This document shows, one piece after another, positions 23,588 through 34,564 of a stretch of 64,000 bases of DNA. The notes beneath the pieces were generated by a model, which was given only the letters and a program-made list of their open reading frames with translations, searched no databases and had not been told where the DNA came from. This DNA is from Diphasiastrum complanatum (taxonomy: Eukaryota; Streptophyta; Lycopodiopsida; Lycopodiales; Lycopodiaceae), in the NCBI GenBank assembly GCA_029204225.1, contig CM055092.1, positions 46,012,087 to 46,076,086 on the forward strand, in the 5' to 3' direction. Position 1 is the stretch's first letter, and every line of letters starts with the position of its first letter. Made by a program: the position numbers and the translations under genes.

Positions 23588-25951
23588 GTCCCGAAAACAA
23601 CTTTTAGGACTCGTCATGGTCATTATGAGTTTAAGGTGATGCCATTTGGGCTCACAAATGCTCCAGCTACCTTTATGACCTTGATGAACAGTGTCCTCAG
23701 ACCATACTTGGGTAAGTTTGTAGTCGTATTTTTAGATGACATCCTCGTCGACAGCAAAATGAGAAAGGAGCATCTAAAACACCTCAGAAAGATGTTTCGA
23801 CTGCTTAGAAAGCATAAACTTTATGCTAAAGAATCCAAGTGTGAATTCTTCGTTGAAGAAGTAGCTTATTTGGGTCACATTATCTCGGCAGATGGGATTA
23901 AGATGGACCCCAATAAGGTTAAAGCCATACTCAATTGGCTAAGACCTCAGAATATTTTAGAACTTCAGATCTTTCTTGGTTTGGCAGGATATTACAGACG
24001 ATTTGTCAAGGAATATGCTCAGAGCAGTTCCCATGACAAATCTTCTTAAGGGGAAGGGAAAGGAGTTCATTTGGGAGTCCGCACAGCAGGAGAGCTTTGA
24101 TGCTCTCAAAACAGCCTTAGCTACTGGACCAGTTTTAAAAGTCGTCGACCCCAATCACCCATTTGTGGTCGAAACAGATGCTAGCAACTTTGCAGTAGGT
24201 GCTGTACTAACTCAGGGACGACCAGTTGCGTTCGAGAGTAAAAAACTCGAGCCAGCTCAGACTAGGTACAGTGCCTATGAAAAGGAACTCTTTTCTATAG
24301 TCCATGCCCTTAAGACTTGAAGGCATTATTTGTATGGTGCCAACTTTGAGGTCCTGACAGACCATGAAAGCCTCAGATACCTTTGCAATCAACCGGAGCT
24401 TAGAGGTCGGAAAGCTCGTTGGCAGAGTTGATGCAAGAGTTTGATATGTCTATCAAATATAGACGGGGGAAATTCAATACAGTGGCAGATGCCCTTAGCA
24501 GAATGCCTATGATAAACGAGCTGATTTTTAGTCAGATTCGTAATGAGTTACTCGAGTCCTTGAGAGGGAAGTGCCAGCATGATGCATTCTTCTCTACTAT
24601 CTGGAACTCAGTCCAGAGCAGACAGTTACAGACTCCAGAACCAGTTCCCGGGGCTGGTGCCAATTCATCCAAGAATACGGCAGCTTCCGTTGAGGATGAT
24701 GATGAGTCCGAGTATACGTCAGATGACGTTGAGGATTCTGAGCCTGTATTGCCCACGCAAACCCCAGTGGTTGAGGGTCAGTTGACTCAAGGGTTCAAAT
24801 GGAAACAGTATTCCATTCAAGATGAGTACTTGCTCTATAGAGATAGAGTATGTGTCCCCAATTCAGAGGATTATAGGCAGCAGGTCCTATATGAGTGTCA
24901 TGACAATCCTAGTGTGGGGCACCCAGGCATACAGAAGACCTCTGAGCTTCTTTGTAGGCAATTTTTCTGGCCTAGTATGAAAAAGGACGTCCAACAATAT
25001 GTAACCAGTTGCCAAAAATGTCAAGTAAATAAAGCAGAGCGTTTAGAAGCAGGAGGTTTGTTACAGCCCTTAGATATACCAGCTAGTAAATGGGAGATTT
25101 TATAGTGGGCCTGCCTAAAACCCAAAAGGGTAATGACACTATATGGGTCACAGTTGACCGTCTGTCCAAAATGGCTCATTTTATTCTGACCAAAACAACC
25201 GTTAGAGCTCCAGAGTTTGCGAGGTTGTTTGTAGACGAGCTATTTAAATTGTACGGTCTACCTTCCGGCATAGTCAGCGACCGGGACAGTAAGTTTAATG
25301 GAAATTTTTGGAGGGCAGTATTCCATCATCTCCATACTAAACTTAGTATGAGTACCAAAGACCATCCACAGACGGACGGTCAAACAGAGAGGGTAAATCA
25401 GGTGCTGGAGGATATGCTTCGTGCGTACGTCAGCAAGAAGCAGACTGATTGGGAGGAGTATCTCTCGATATTAGAGTTTGCTTATAACACTACCAAACAT
25501 TCAGCTACGGGATAGCCCATTTATGCTGATGTACGGTTTTCAGCCACGCTCACCCACAGTTGTAGGGTTTAAACAAGAAAAAGTTGAAGCAGCCAGAAAC
25601 TTTTTAGAGGACCTAAACCAGATGATAGAACATGCTAAGCGTAGCATCAGGCAGTCCCAGGATCGAGCCAGGCATTATGCAGATCCACACAGACGGGATG
25701 TGCAGTTCTCCGCTGGTGAGAAAGTCTACTTGAGAGTCCCAGTTGGCTCTAAAACCCTCAAGTCAGGAGTGTGTGGTAAGTTGTCTCCTAGGTATTGTGG
25801 TCCTTTTACCATCAGTAGGAGACTAGGCGAGGTCACCTATGAACTAGAACTCCCAAATAGTAGTAAGGTTTTTCCAGTCTTTCATGTAAGTCAGTTACGA
25901 AAAGCCTTAGCCAGATCAAAAAATCTGGTAGGGGACAGTGTTCTAGTCTAG
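23588..25951 (+). pseudogene. Element A: RT C-half, RNase H, integrase
   Basis: The frame opens at the breakpoint with [20 protein letters not shown], then the FLDD catalytic box ([10 protein letters not shown]) and the RT connection ([14 protein letters not shown]). It continues with RNase H (VETDASNFAVGAVLTQ...AYEKELF), an HHCC zinc domain and an integrase core with its D, D and E blocks. Frame breaks lie near 24030, 24320, 24410, 25105 and 25515. The frame ends GDSVLV and then TAG. The C-terminal chromodomain present in element C is deleted. Confidence 0.88.
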
Positions 25952-26036
25952 GAGGGGCTTGCTCCATATCAAGGAGTAGGCAAGGTTGGGTGGATCAGTT
26001 AGTGTTTGCCCTACTGTGGTGTTAGGATCTATTACA
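25947..26036 (+). repeat. Element A 3' LTR remnant
   Basis: The last 87 or so bases match the 3' end of element C's LTR (CTAGGAGGGGCTT to ATTACA). The chromodomain, polypurine tract and first three quarters of the LTR are missing. The join carries a CTAG shared by both sides, which fits a microhomology deletion. Confidence 0.8.
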
Positions 26037-26745
26037 GTCGTTACGTAAGAACAACAAATTGTGTGTTACATAGTTTTTCTTCAACGTCTTGTTCCTCTCA
26101 TAGAACCCCTCCTTACCAAGTATTACATCTACCCTATCTAGATTCATAATATGAAAGTATAATTTATCATTATAGGCTTGTATTTGAATCAGGAGATGTG
26201 GGACTATCTAGTCCCAAACTTAGCTTTCCGCTTATGTTGCCAGCTTCACTGTATAACGGTGGTCACTTTGCTTTGTTTCCACCTTTAGCTTCTGCAACAA
26301 ATTAGAGTTAATAAAATTACGTGTGGAACCATCATCAAATAACCACCCACAATTCCCTTCAGCAGATGCCGAGTGTCAGGGCACCCTCTTCATCTCTTGC
26401 CAGCATGCCATACACATGAGATATGCTAGAGTTACCTGGCGTCTTAAAAGAAGTCCCTTTACCCTTCCTTTTCTTCGCACATTCCTTCGCGACATGACCT
26501 GGTTCCATGCAATTGAAGCATAGATTGTCGCTTCTGGCTTTTATAAAGGTTTCTTGATCCATAATAGATCTTTTCTTCAATTTACCAGAGCCAGAAGACC
26601 CTTCCTTTGCCTTATCCTTCCCTTTCTTTTCCAAAGAAAGGCTTCTTACCCTTTACATCGAGCAAGACACCAAACTCAGGCTTGGCCACTATATGAGTAT
26701 CATTGTAAATCCTGGCAAAGCGAACCGCATCCTCGAGGGTAAGAG
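26037..26745 (-). pseudogene. Element B: 3' gag with CCHC knuckle, and protease fragment
   Basis: From 26745 leftwards, gag resumes (LTLEDAVRFARIYND). A CCHC knuckle CFNCMEPGHVAKEC follows within the frame at 26359-26634, and then protease motifs DDGSTRNFINSNLLQKLKV and LDRVDVILGKEGF near 26100-26345, with stops. The fragment stops where element A's LTR end begins. Confidence 0.78.
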
Positions 26746-26750
26746 GCTGG
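26746..26750. repeat. Target-site duplication of element C, left copy
   Basis: GCTGG directly precedes the LTR end TGTAATA. The matching copy is at 31311-31315 after GTAACA. This gives the exact insertion point of C inside B's gag. Confidence 0.9.
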
Positions 26751-27106
26751 TGTAATAAATCCTAACACCACAGTAGGGCAAACACCAACGGATCCACCCA
26801 ACCTTGCCTACTCCCTGATATAGAGTAAGCCCCTCCTAGCGCAGTGTGAGGACTGGTAGCATGCATCTGCCAAGTGTCGGCCATGTAGCACTGACGTGGT
26901 CGACTGCACGTCGGGACCCAACTGGGGGCCCTGTCTTGCTGACAGGGTCCCTAGACTGTGTTAGGCCCGCCATGGCTATGGACCGTGCTGGGGCACACTA
27001 CTCACACTGTCTTGCCCTGTAGGTCGTGTACGCTGGACACGACCCTGACTGTGGTATCTGACCTTCTGTGTTCTCTAGGGTTCGGTACTGGCAACCAGCT
27101 CGTAAC
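26751..27106 (-). repeat. 3' LTR of element C
   Basis: This matches the 30954-31310 LTR closely. It contains the hairpin GGGCCCTGTC...GACAGGGTCC (about 26928-26952), conserved in both copies. On the minus strand its start reads GTTACGAG and its end TTACA. Confidence 0.9.
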
Positions 27107-27122
27107 CCTCCCTCCCCCTTAA
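27107..27122 (-). promoter_or_regulatory. Polypurine tract of element C
   Basis: The minus strand reads AAGGGGGAGGGAGG immediately before the 3' LTR. It is the expected primer site for plus-strand DNA synthesis. Confidence 0.85.
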
Positions 27123-30100
27123 GAACCGTCTTGGTGCACTAAGAAAAAGTCTGGAAAAATCTTGCGAAGGACGTTGCCTCTTTCCCAAGTGGCATTCTCA
27201 ACAGGCTAATCATTCCACTTGACCAGATATTCTCGGCATAGAGTATGACGAGTCTGCATCTCTCTACTATCAAGAATCTCCTCTGGTTCATGTGGAGGTT
27301 GTTGAGGATCCAATGGGAGAACTAGAACACTGTCCCCTACCAGATTTTCTGATCTGGCTAAGGCTTTCCGTAACTGACTTACATGAAAGACTGGAAAACC
27401 TTACTACTGTGTGGGAGTTCTAGTTCATAGGTGACCTCGCCTAGTCTCCTACTGATGGTAAAGGGACCACAATACCTAGGAGACAACTTACCACACACTC
27501 CTGATTTAAGGGTTTTAGAGTCAACTGGGACTCTCAAGTAGACTTTCTCACCAGTGGAGAACTGCACATCCCATCTGTGTGGATCTGCATAATGTCTGGC
27601 TCGATCCTGGGACTGCCTAAGGCTACGCTTAGCATGTTCTATCATCTGGTTTAGGTCCTCTAAAAAGTTTCTGGCTGCTTCAACTTTTTCTTGTTTAAAC
27701 CCTACAGTTGTGGGTGAGCGTGGCTGAAAAACCGTACATCAGCATAAATGGGTTGTATCCCGTAGCTGAATGTTTGGTACTGTTATAAGCAAACTCTAAT
27801 ATCGAGAGATACTCCTCCCAATTACTCTGCTTCTTGCTGACGTATGCACGAAGCATATCCTCCAGCACCTGATTTACCCTCTCTGTTTGACCGTCCGTCT
27901 GTGGATGGTCGGTGGTACTCATATTAAGTTCAGTATGGAGATGATGGAATACTGCCCTCCAAAAATTTCCATTAAACTTACTGTCCCGGTCGCTGACTAT
28001 GCCGGAAGGTAGACCGTACAATTTAAATAGCTCGTCTACAAACAACCTCGCAAGCTCTGGAGCTCTAACGGTTGTTTTGGTCGGAATAAAATGAGCCATT
28101 TTGGTCAGACGGTCAACTGTGACCCATATAGAGTCATTACCCTTTTGGGTTTTAGGCAGGCCTACTATAAAATCCATGGAGATACTCTCCCATTTACCAG
28201 TTGGAATATCTAAGGGCTACAACAACCCTCCTGCCTTTAAACGCTCTGCTTTATTTACTTGACATTTCTGGCAACTGGTTACATATTGTTGGACGTCCTT
28301 TTTCATACTGGGCCAGAAAAATTGCCTACGAAGAAGCTCATAGGTCTTCTATATGCCTGGGTGTCCCGCACTAGGATTGTCATGACATTCATATAGGACA
28401 TGCCGCCTATAATCCTCTGAATTGGGGACACATACTCTATCTCTATAGAGCAAGTACTCATCCTGAATGGAATACTGTTTCCATTTGAATCCTTGAGTCA
28501 ACTGACCCTCAACCACTAGGATTTGCTTGGGCAATACAGGCTCAGAATCCTCAACGTCATCTGACGTATACTCGGACTCATCATCATCCTCAACGGAAGC
28601 TGCCGTATTCTTGGATGAATTGGCACCAGCCCCGGGAACTGGTTCTGGAGTCCGTAACTGTCTGCTCTGGACTGAGTTCCAGATTGTAGAGAAGAATGCA
28701 TCATGTTGGCACTTCCCTCTCAAGGACTCGAGTAACTCATTACGAATCTGAGTAAAAATCAGCTCGTTTATCATAGGCATTCTGCTAAGGGCATCTGCTA
28801 CTGTATTGAATTTCCCCCGTCTCTATCTGATAGACATATAAAACTCTTGCATCAACTCTGCCCAATGAGCTTTCCGACCTCTAAGCTCCGGTTGATTGCA
28901 AAGGTATCCGAGGCTTTCATGGTCTGTCAGGACCTCAAAGTTGGCACCATACAAATAATGCCTCCAAGTCTTAAGGGCATGGACTATAGAAAAGAGTTCC
29001 TTTTCATAGGCACTGTACCTAGTCTGAGCTGGCTCGAGTTTTTTACTCTCGAACGCAACTGGTCGTCCACCCTGAGTTAGCACAGCACCAACTGCAAAAT
29101 CGCTAGCATCTATTTCGACCACAAATGGCTGATTGGGGTCGACGACTTTTAAAACTGGTGCTGTAGCTAAGGCCGTTTTGGAGAGCATCAAAGCTCTCCT
29201 GCTGTGCGGACTCCCAAATGAACTCCTTTCCCTTCCCCTTAAGAAGATTTGTCATGGGAACTGCTATCTAAGCATATTCCTTAACAAATCGTAGTATGGT
29301 CTGAGGACATTGTTCATCAAGGTCATAAAGGTAGCTGGCTTAGCCTCGTCGAGTTGATCAAACAACGCGTCTGCCCAAGGCATAGGGTACTTATTCTTAA
29401 TTGTGACTTTATTGAGGGCTCTGTAATCTACGCAAAGACGCATAGACCCCTCTTTCTTTTTCACCAAAAGGACTGGTGAGGCCCATGGTGAACTACTGGT
29501 CTGAATTTGGCCTTTCCCAAGATAATCTGTTAACTGCCTAGTTATTTCTTCATCCTCTGTTCGGCTGACCCGATACGAAGGTTTAGAAACAGGTGCTGTA
29601 CCTGGTACTAGGTTTATTACATTATCTACCTCTCTGCTAGGTGGCAAACCATGTGACAAATCTTCAGGAAAAACATCTTTAAATTTAGACAATAAAGTTT
29701 CTAATTTACTGATTTTCTGCTGTAAAGAACTGGAAATAGAAACCTCAGGAATAAATTGAAAGTCACATAAGAATACCTGATGGTCGTCGTCTTCGATTAC
29801 CTGACAGAGCTTTGAATTGCAGACCATAGGACTGTTGGGAACATCATGCTCCCCATGCAACTGGATCTCTCGGCCTTTATGCTGAAAGTTGAGGGTGTTA
29901 TCCTGATAGTTTCTGTGGAGGGAAGGTCCTAAACTGTAGAGCCAGTCTCTCCCGAGAACAATGTCTGTGCGATCCAGGTGCATGATCTGAAAGTTTATTT
30001 CATCTTGGTACCCCTGAATACCAAGATTTAGATTACTTACCATAGTTTCCCAAATTTTCTTATTTTCACCCTTAGCTAATGAAACTATGTACCTATGCTG

Positions 30101-30484
30101 ACTAGGTACTTTTGGAAGTTTAAGTTTTTTAACCAGGGTGTAGTTGATGAAATAATGGGTCGCCCCATCATCAACCATAACTCTAACTGACTGGTTACCA
30201 ACTTTGTCGTGCATACGTGCTAGGTCATGCGGCCCAAAGGTGAAGGGTCTCGCTTGCATTGCAGAGGTCAGTTGGCAACAGTGTTCATGGTCTTCATGAT
30301 ACACTTTGATCTCGGAAGCTGCCGAGTTACTGGGGAAACTTACGGTCTGAACAAGATGAACTTGTTTTTTATCCTTTTTATCTTTCTTAGTGAAAGGCCC
30401 CTTGGGACACTGTCTGATTGTGTGTCCCTTGCCCATGCACACAAAGCACAAACATTCTTGTTTGGCTTTCTGAAAATCTTCTAG
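27123..30484 (-). pseudogene. Element C pol region, with two RT deletions
   Basis: From right to left: CCHC knuckle ([14 protein letters not shown]), protease ([11 protein letters not shown]), and RT N-half up to FDQLDEAK. A deletion then joins this to [15 protein letters not shown], and a second deletion joins to the RT connection, so the catalytic DD box is gone. RNase H (28823-29191), the HHCC domain (28349-28780) and the integrase core (27695-28177) follow, separated by stops. After the integrase C-terminus comes a chromodomain (REYLVKWND...VENATWE) ending near 27125. It cannot make a working RT. Confidence 0.9.
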
Positions 30485-30939
30485 TTCTAAGGGCTGTATG
30501 AGCGATGGGCGTTTCTGAGGAGCTTCACCTTTCTTCTTTCTTTCTTTTTAAAAATTTCTTTTTAAATTGAAAGTCTTTCTGAGGGGGCTGCTCAGAAAGG
30601 GGCTTTCTCAAAATCTTTTGGTTCTGAAAATTTCACACGAAATTTAGGAGTAAAGGCTACTTTTACAGGGATGGGCCTGCTCCTATACTATTGTCTCAAA
30701 CCCGCTCAAAAATCAGACAATAGGTCTCCGAAATCAGAGATAGACAGCTGCCTTTCCAGCGAGTTACCTATACAAGGAAATGCACTTCCTTCTACTGTGA
30801 ATTCTCAGCAAAAATCAAGAGTTTGAAAGCTGCTCCTATACGATTCTACTCCTCTACACTTTTCTGAGAATTTGAGAGATTTTTCCTATCCTCTGATAGC
30901 TTTCTCTACTGCTGCTACTTAGCTCCCAAAGATGGAGAT

Positions 30940-30952
30940 GGCTCTGATACCA
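30940..30952 (-). promoter_or_regulatory. Primer binding site of element C, tRNA-iMet
   Basis: The minus strand reads TGGTATCAGAGCC, one base after the 5' LTR end. Confidence 0.9.
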
Positions 30953-30953
30953 G

Positions 30954-31310
30954 TGTAATAGATCCTAACACCATAGTAGGGCAAACACTAACTGATCCAC
31001 CCAACCTTGCCTACTCCCTGATATAGAGTAAGCCCCTCCTAGCCCAGTGTGAGGACTGGTAGCATGCATCTGCCAATTTTCAGCCTTGTAGCACTGACGT
31101 GGCCAACTGCACGTCGGGACCCAACTGGGGGCCCTGTCCTGCTGACAGGGTCCCTAGACTATTTTAGGCCCGCCATGGCTATGGACCGTGCTGGGGCACA
31201 CTACCCACACTGTCTTGCCTTGTTGGTCGTGTATGCTGGACATGACCCTGACTGTGGTATCTGACCTTCTATGTTCTCTAGGGTTCGGTATTGGTCACAA
31301 GCTCGTAACA
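30954..31310 (-). repeat. 5' LTR of element C
   Basis: The minus strand starts TGTTACGAG and ends CTATTACA, with a TG...CA boundary. The hairpin with GACAGGGTCC arms is at about 31130-31153. It is followed on the plus strand by the target duplication GCTGG. Confidence 0.92.
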
Positions 31311-31315
31311 GCTGG

Positions 31316-31943
31316 TTCCTCCTAACCTCTAGCTGATAGTCTCTTGGCAACCCAAGAATAAAATGCAACTTTACCAAAAGAGGTTCTATTCTAGTTGCAA
31401 AACGAGAATAAACCTCTTGAAATTCATGTAAATATTGATCTAGGGGCCGGTTCCCCATATGTATCGTTGCATATAAAAAAATTCAAAGTCATCTAATATG
31501 GGAAGGAAGGCCGCCTTAAAGGCCTTACAAAAGTCTTCCCAATTCTTAGGTGCTTCACGCTTACCCCTTAAATCTTGCCACCACGTAAAAGCTTTACCTC
31601 GCAGGCACATGACGGCTAGATTGATCTTGTTGTCGTCGGATGAATCATGCATGGAGAAGTGCGAGTTCCACCGATCAATCCACGGCAAGACCACTTCAGG
31701 GGTTCTATCTTTCTTTTCCGAAGCGAAAATCTCAGGGGTGCACAAAGGTTGATGCAATAGTTGCCTTAATTGCGTCAACTCCTTCAAATCATGCTGATCC
31801 CGAGAGTGTTTAGATTGCAAATCAACAATCTATTTTTGTAGATTATTAATTGCAAGCAATAACGATTCGGAATCCGTAGTAGAGGTAGATGCTGTAACCT
31901 CATGAGTAGGAGACATAGGCTGTGTGGTAGGATTAGGATCCAT
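31316..31943 (-). pseudogene. Element B: 5' gag
   Basis: ATG at 31943 opens a frame beginning MDPNPTTQPMSPTHEV. After a TAG near 31831 come TPEIFASEKKD, VLPWIDRWNSHF and LRGKAFTWWQDLRGKREAPK, which form a Ty3 capsid domain. A frame change near 31450 precedes LDQYLHEFQEVYSRF. Gag is broken at 31316 by element C and continues at 26745 in the same frame once the duplicated GCTGG is discounted. Confidence 0.82.
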
Positions 31944-32619
31944 TATTCAAGAGCGAGAGAGGTGAATTAAGAAAGAAAGGAGTTGGAAGAGATCACAAAC
32001 AACTCAAGGTAAATACAACTCAAATTTGCTGGCTCCCCACTATCCAAATGGTATTGTCCATGGCTTCCATAAAGATAAAAAGACAGCAAAAGGAGAGATG
32101 CACCACCACCTCCACTCTCTTCTCATGAAACTTAGCATAGCAGAGGCATACCTCCCTTTTCATGCTTGATCCACATCTGCCAAGTGGCAATACTTTTGCC
32201 ACCTATGCCTTCAGGTAGGTGACCTGGACCACCTGCCAGAATACTTGACAGCTGGCGCCCAAGACACCGCCCCCCCCATCGCTGGTTTACCCCTTCTGCT
32301 GCGGATAGATACCAAACCACCACTGTCCAGCGGAACTGGGTTTTTTTTTTTTTAAGGTAGGGCTTCGCGGAACAGCTGTCCGCCACAACCGACCCTTGCG
32401 GAATTCCAGTCCGCTGCTTGCTGCCACCTGCCCGCTACAGGACAGTGCCAGCATGCAGGGGGTTGATTCTGTTTTTTTTTTTTTAAATCCAAAAAAACAT
32501 CAAAAACAAATGTTTGATACAAAAAGTGAATAACACATTTCCCGAAACTATGAAGTTCAAAAGATCAAAACTTTACAAGAAATCCCTTTCGGATCAACAC
32601 ACCTGCTTTCGGCATACAG

Positions 32620-32633
32620 TGGCTCTGATACCA
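32620..32633 (-). promoter_or_regulatory. Primer binding site of element B, tRNA-iMet
   Basis: The minus strand reads TGGTATCAGAGCCA, two bases after the LTR end AACA. Confidence 0.85.
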
Positions 32634-32635
32634 TC

Positions 32636-33082
32636 TGTTAAACTCTTTCATACCGCATACCTCCAGGTGCCGGTTAACCACAAGAGACCGAACGATTCAC
32701 GTCCCACCCCGCCATAGGACCCAATCCAAGTCCACCCTGTGCCCTAACCTGTGACCGTCAACAAGCAAGATCCGACTTCCATCTTAGACAGTGTCCCATA
32801 CCACTGCCTAGGCTCTCAGCCATCTCCCGCCTCAAGCTAGCACTCATCCTGGCTGTGCACACCGCCCTCCATCCACCTTCTTCTAGGTAGATAGAATGGA
32901 TGGCAAATGAGTCCTCCTTCCCTTGTACACCTCCACGGTGGGAAACTCCAAGCCACGTGCACGTCCTAGATTACGACATGTGGCAACCATGCAACTTCAC
33001 GAGTCGCTGGTCAAGTCAACAGGCCCAGTCATCGTCCAGTCTCAAGTTAGGTTTGGGACCCAAGGGAGTTGGGTCCCTAACA
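32636..33082 (-). repeat. 5' LTR of element B
   Basis: On the minus strand it starts TGTTAGGGACCC and ends GTTTAACA, with canonical TG...CA. A perfect 9-bp stem (GGGACCCAA/TTGGGTCCC, loop GGGAG) sits at 33055-33077 just inside the 5' end. No second LTR was found, so the boundary rests on termini and primer site only. Confidence 0.75.
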
Positions 33083-34430
33083 CTACGCTTACCCGAGCAC
33101 CCAAATACACATTTGACCCCATTTACATGGCACTGTACCGGCAGTCCCTGGCTTTGCTTTTACACTCCTTTCCTCACAATAGTCCAATTGACACCCAAGC
33201 CGCTTTTCTCACCACCTCCCTCCACATTGCCGCTTCACTAACCTTCCCCACCAAGCCCCATCCCAGCAAACCTCGACACACATCTCGACCACTGCACCCT
33301 CCCTGGTATGATACAGAGTGTCGTTCTCTTCATCATTTAGTCACCTACTCACGTATCCATGCTCCGCATTTACTTCGATCTTCTTGACGTTCTTACCACC
33401 GTGTTCTCCGCGGTAAAAAGCGTGCTTATGATGACTCCGAAGGGAAACGTCTTATAGACCTTCTTTTCAGTTCTTCCTCCGGCACTTTCTGGCATGAGTT
33501 CATTCCCCGCTCTCCACCACCTCTCTTGGAAGACATCCGCATTTGGACCGCTTACGCTACTAGCTTATATACCATCCCCACTGACTCACCTATCTCTATA
33601 TCTCCACGACCATCTGAGTTCTCCTTCTTCACATCTGATATGGTACTTGCTGCCATTACGAAGATGAAGTCCCATAAGGCCAAAGATATTGAAGACCTCG
33701 AGTCTGAACTCCTTGCCCATGCATCCGACTTACTCGCTCCCACCATAGGCCCTCTTCTTAATTCCGCAGTTGTTTCTGGTTTCCCATCATCCTGGTGCAC
33801 TAACATAATACATCCCATCCATAAGAATGGTGACCCCATGATTCCGGGTAACTACAGCACTATCATGATTGGGCATGCCCTGGCGAAGCTATATGGTACT
33901 ATACTTCAGTCTGTTGTGAGTTCAGAGGCGAAGACCAGGAGGTTTTCGGCCCAATTATTCCACTACATATCACATCTTCACGCTACGAGCCCTGATTGAG
34001 GAAGCTAAGCACAGATTAGAGAGGGTTTACTATTGTTTTGTGGACTTCAGGAAGGACTTTGATTTTGTCCCTCTTCACACTGGGCCAGTCTTTCACGATT
34101 ACAGACCACCATGTTAGCTCGGTGGATTCGAGCGAAGCCTTCTGTTCCACAGATTCTTCAAGCTAAGTTTGCAGTTCCACCTATTCAAATTGAGGCAGCT
34201 CTTCAGCTCATTACCTATATTCAGAGGGTACAGGCATTGCCAGATTTGATAGACGATACACACAGATTGCACTATTCTCCTCACATTATCTTCATGATCA
34301 GGGCTATAGATTATCATGGTTCTCTCAGGCATCTCACCTCCTACTTGAGTCATTTGGTATCTCCATTACAGAGCTTCCCTTAGGCACTCATCAGTATATC
34401 AGACTTGGAGTCGACAATTAGGGGTTAAGC
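33083..34430 (+). pseudogene. LINE (non-LTR retrotransposon) fragment, endonuclease end and RT
   Basis: Plus-strand frames show the end of an AP-endonuclease region (HPPWYDTECRSLHHLVTYSR), then the RT N-terminal blocks (AAITKMKSHKAKDIEDLESE, SSWCTNIIHPIHKNGDPMIP, NYSTIMIGHALAKLYGTILQ). RT box A follows (YYCFVDFRKDFDFV, near 34032). The catalytic DD box is missing; the frame jumps to a C-terminal part (QAKFAVPPIQIEAALQLITY). Stops occur near 33386 and 33999. It abuts the LTR of element B. Confidence 0.78.
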
Positions 34431-34564
34431 TAGACCCATTTTCTTGAGCTCGATGCAGCAGGGATCCCAGTCCTGCCACGCTACCTAGACTCAAGACTAT
34501 CACATTGCCTCAGATTCACACTGGGACAGCTCTCGGTGTCTTCTCACCAGCTAGATAGTCTCTT

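Larger units (their letters stand above)
22067..26036. mobile_element. Ty3/gypsy element A, rearranged head-to-head
   Basis: This is one element family read in two directions. Minus strand 22067-23587 carries late gag, CCHC knuckle, protease and the N-terminal half of RT. Plus strand 23588-25951 carries the C-terminal half of RT, RNase H and integrase, ending at an 87-bp LTR remnant at 26036. The two halves meet within a few codons of the same RT position (after [10 protein letters not shown] and before VPKTTF), so one inversion inside a single copy is the simplest explanation. The 5' LTR was not found. It is closely related to element C. Confidence 0.85.
26751..31310 (-). mobile_element. Ty3/gypsy chromovirus element C, complete ends, internally deleted, nested in B
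   Basis: The 4.56-kb minus-strand element has LTRs at 26751-27106 and 30954-31310, a primer site at 30940-30952, a polypurine tract beside the 3' LTR and target duplications GCTGG. The internal region lacks most of gag and the RT catalytic core but keeps knuckle, protease, RNase H, integrase and chromodomain segments. Its sequence is nearly the same as element A's. It interrupts B's gag exactly at the duplicated site. Confidence 0.95.
26037..33082 (-). mobile_element. Ty3/gypsy element B, older, split by element C and truncated
   Basis: Reading leftwards on the minus strand: 5' LTR (32636-33082), tRNA-iMet primer site (32620-32633), leader, gag (ATG at 31943), then element C (26751-31310) inserted in gag, the rest of gag with a CCHC knuckle, and part of protease, ending at 26037 against element A. 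Everything from RT to the 3' LTR is missing. The family is distinct from A and C in LTR and gag. Confidence 0.85.
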
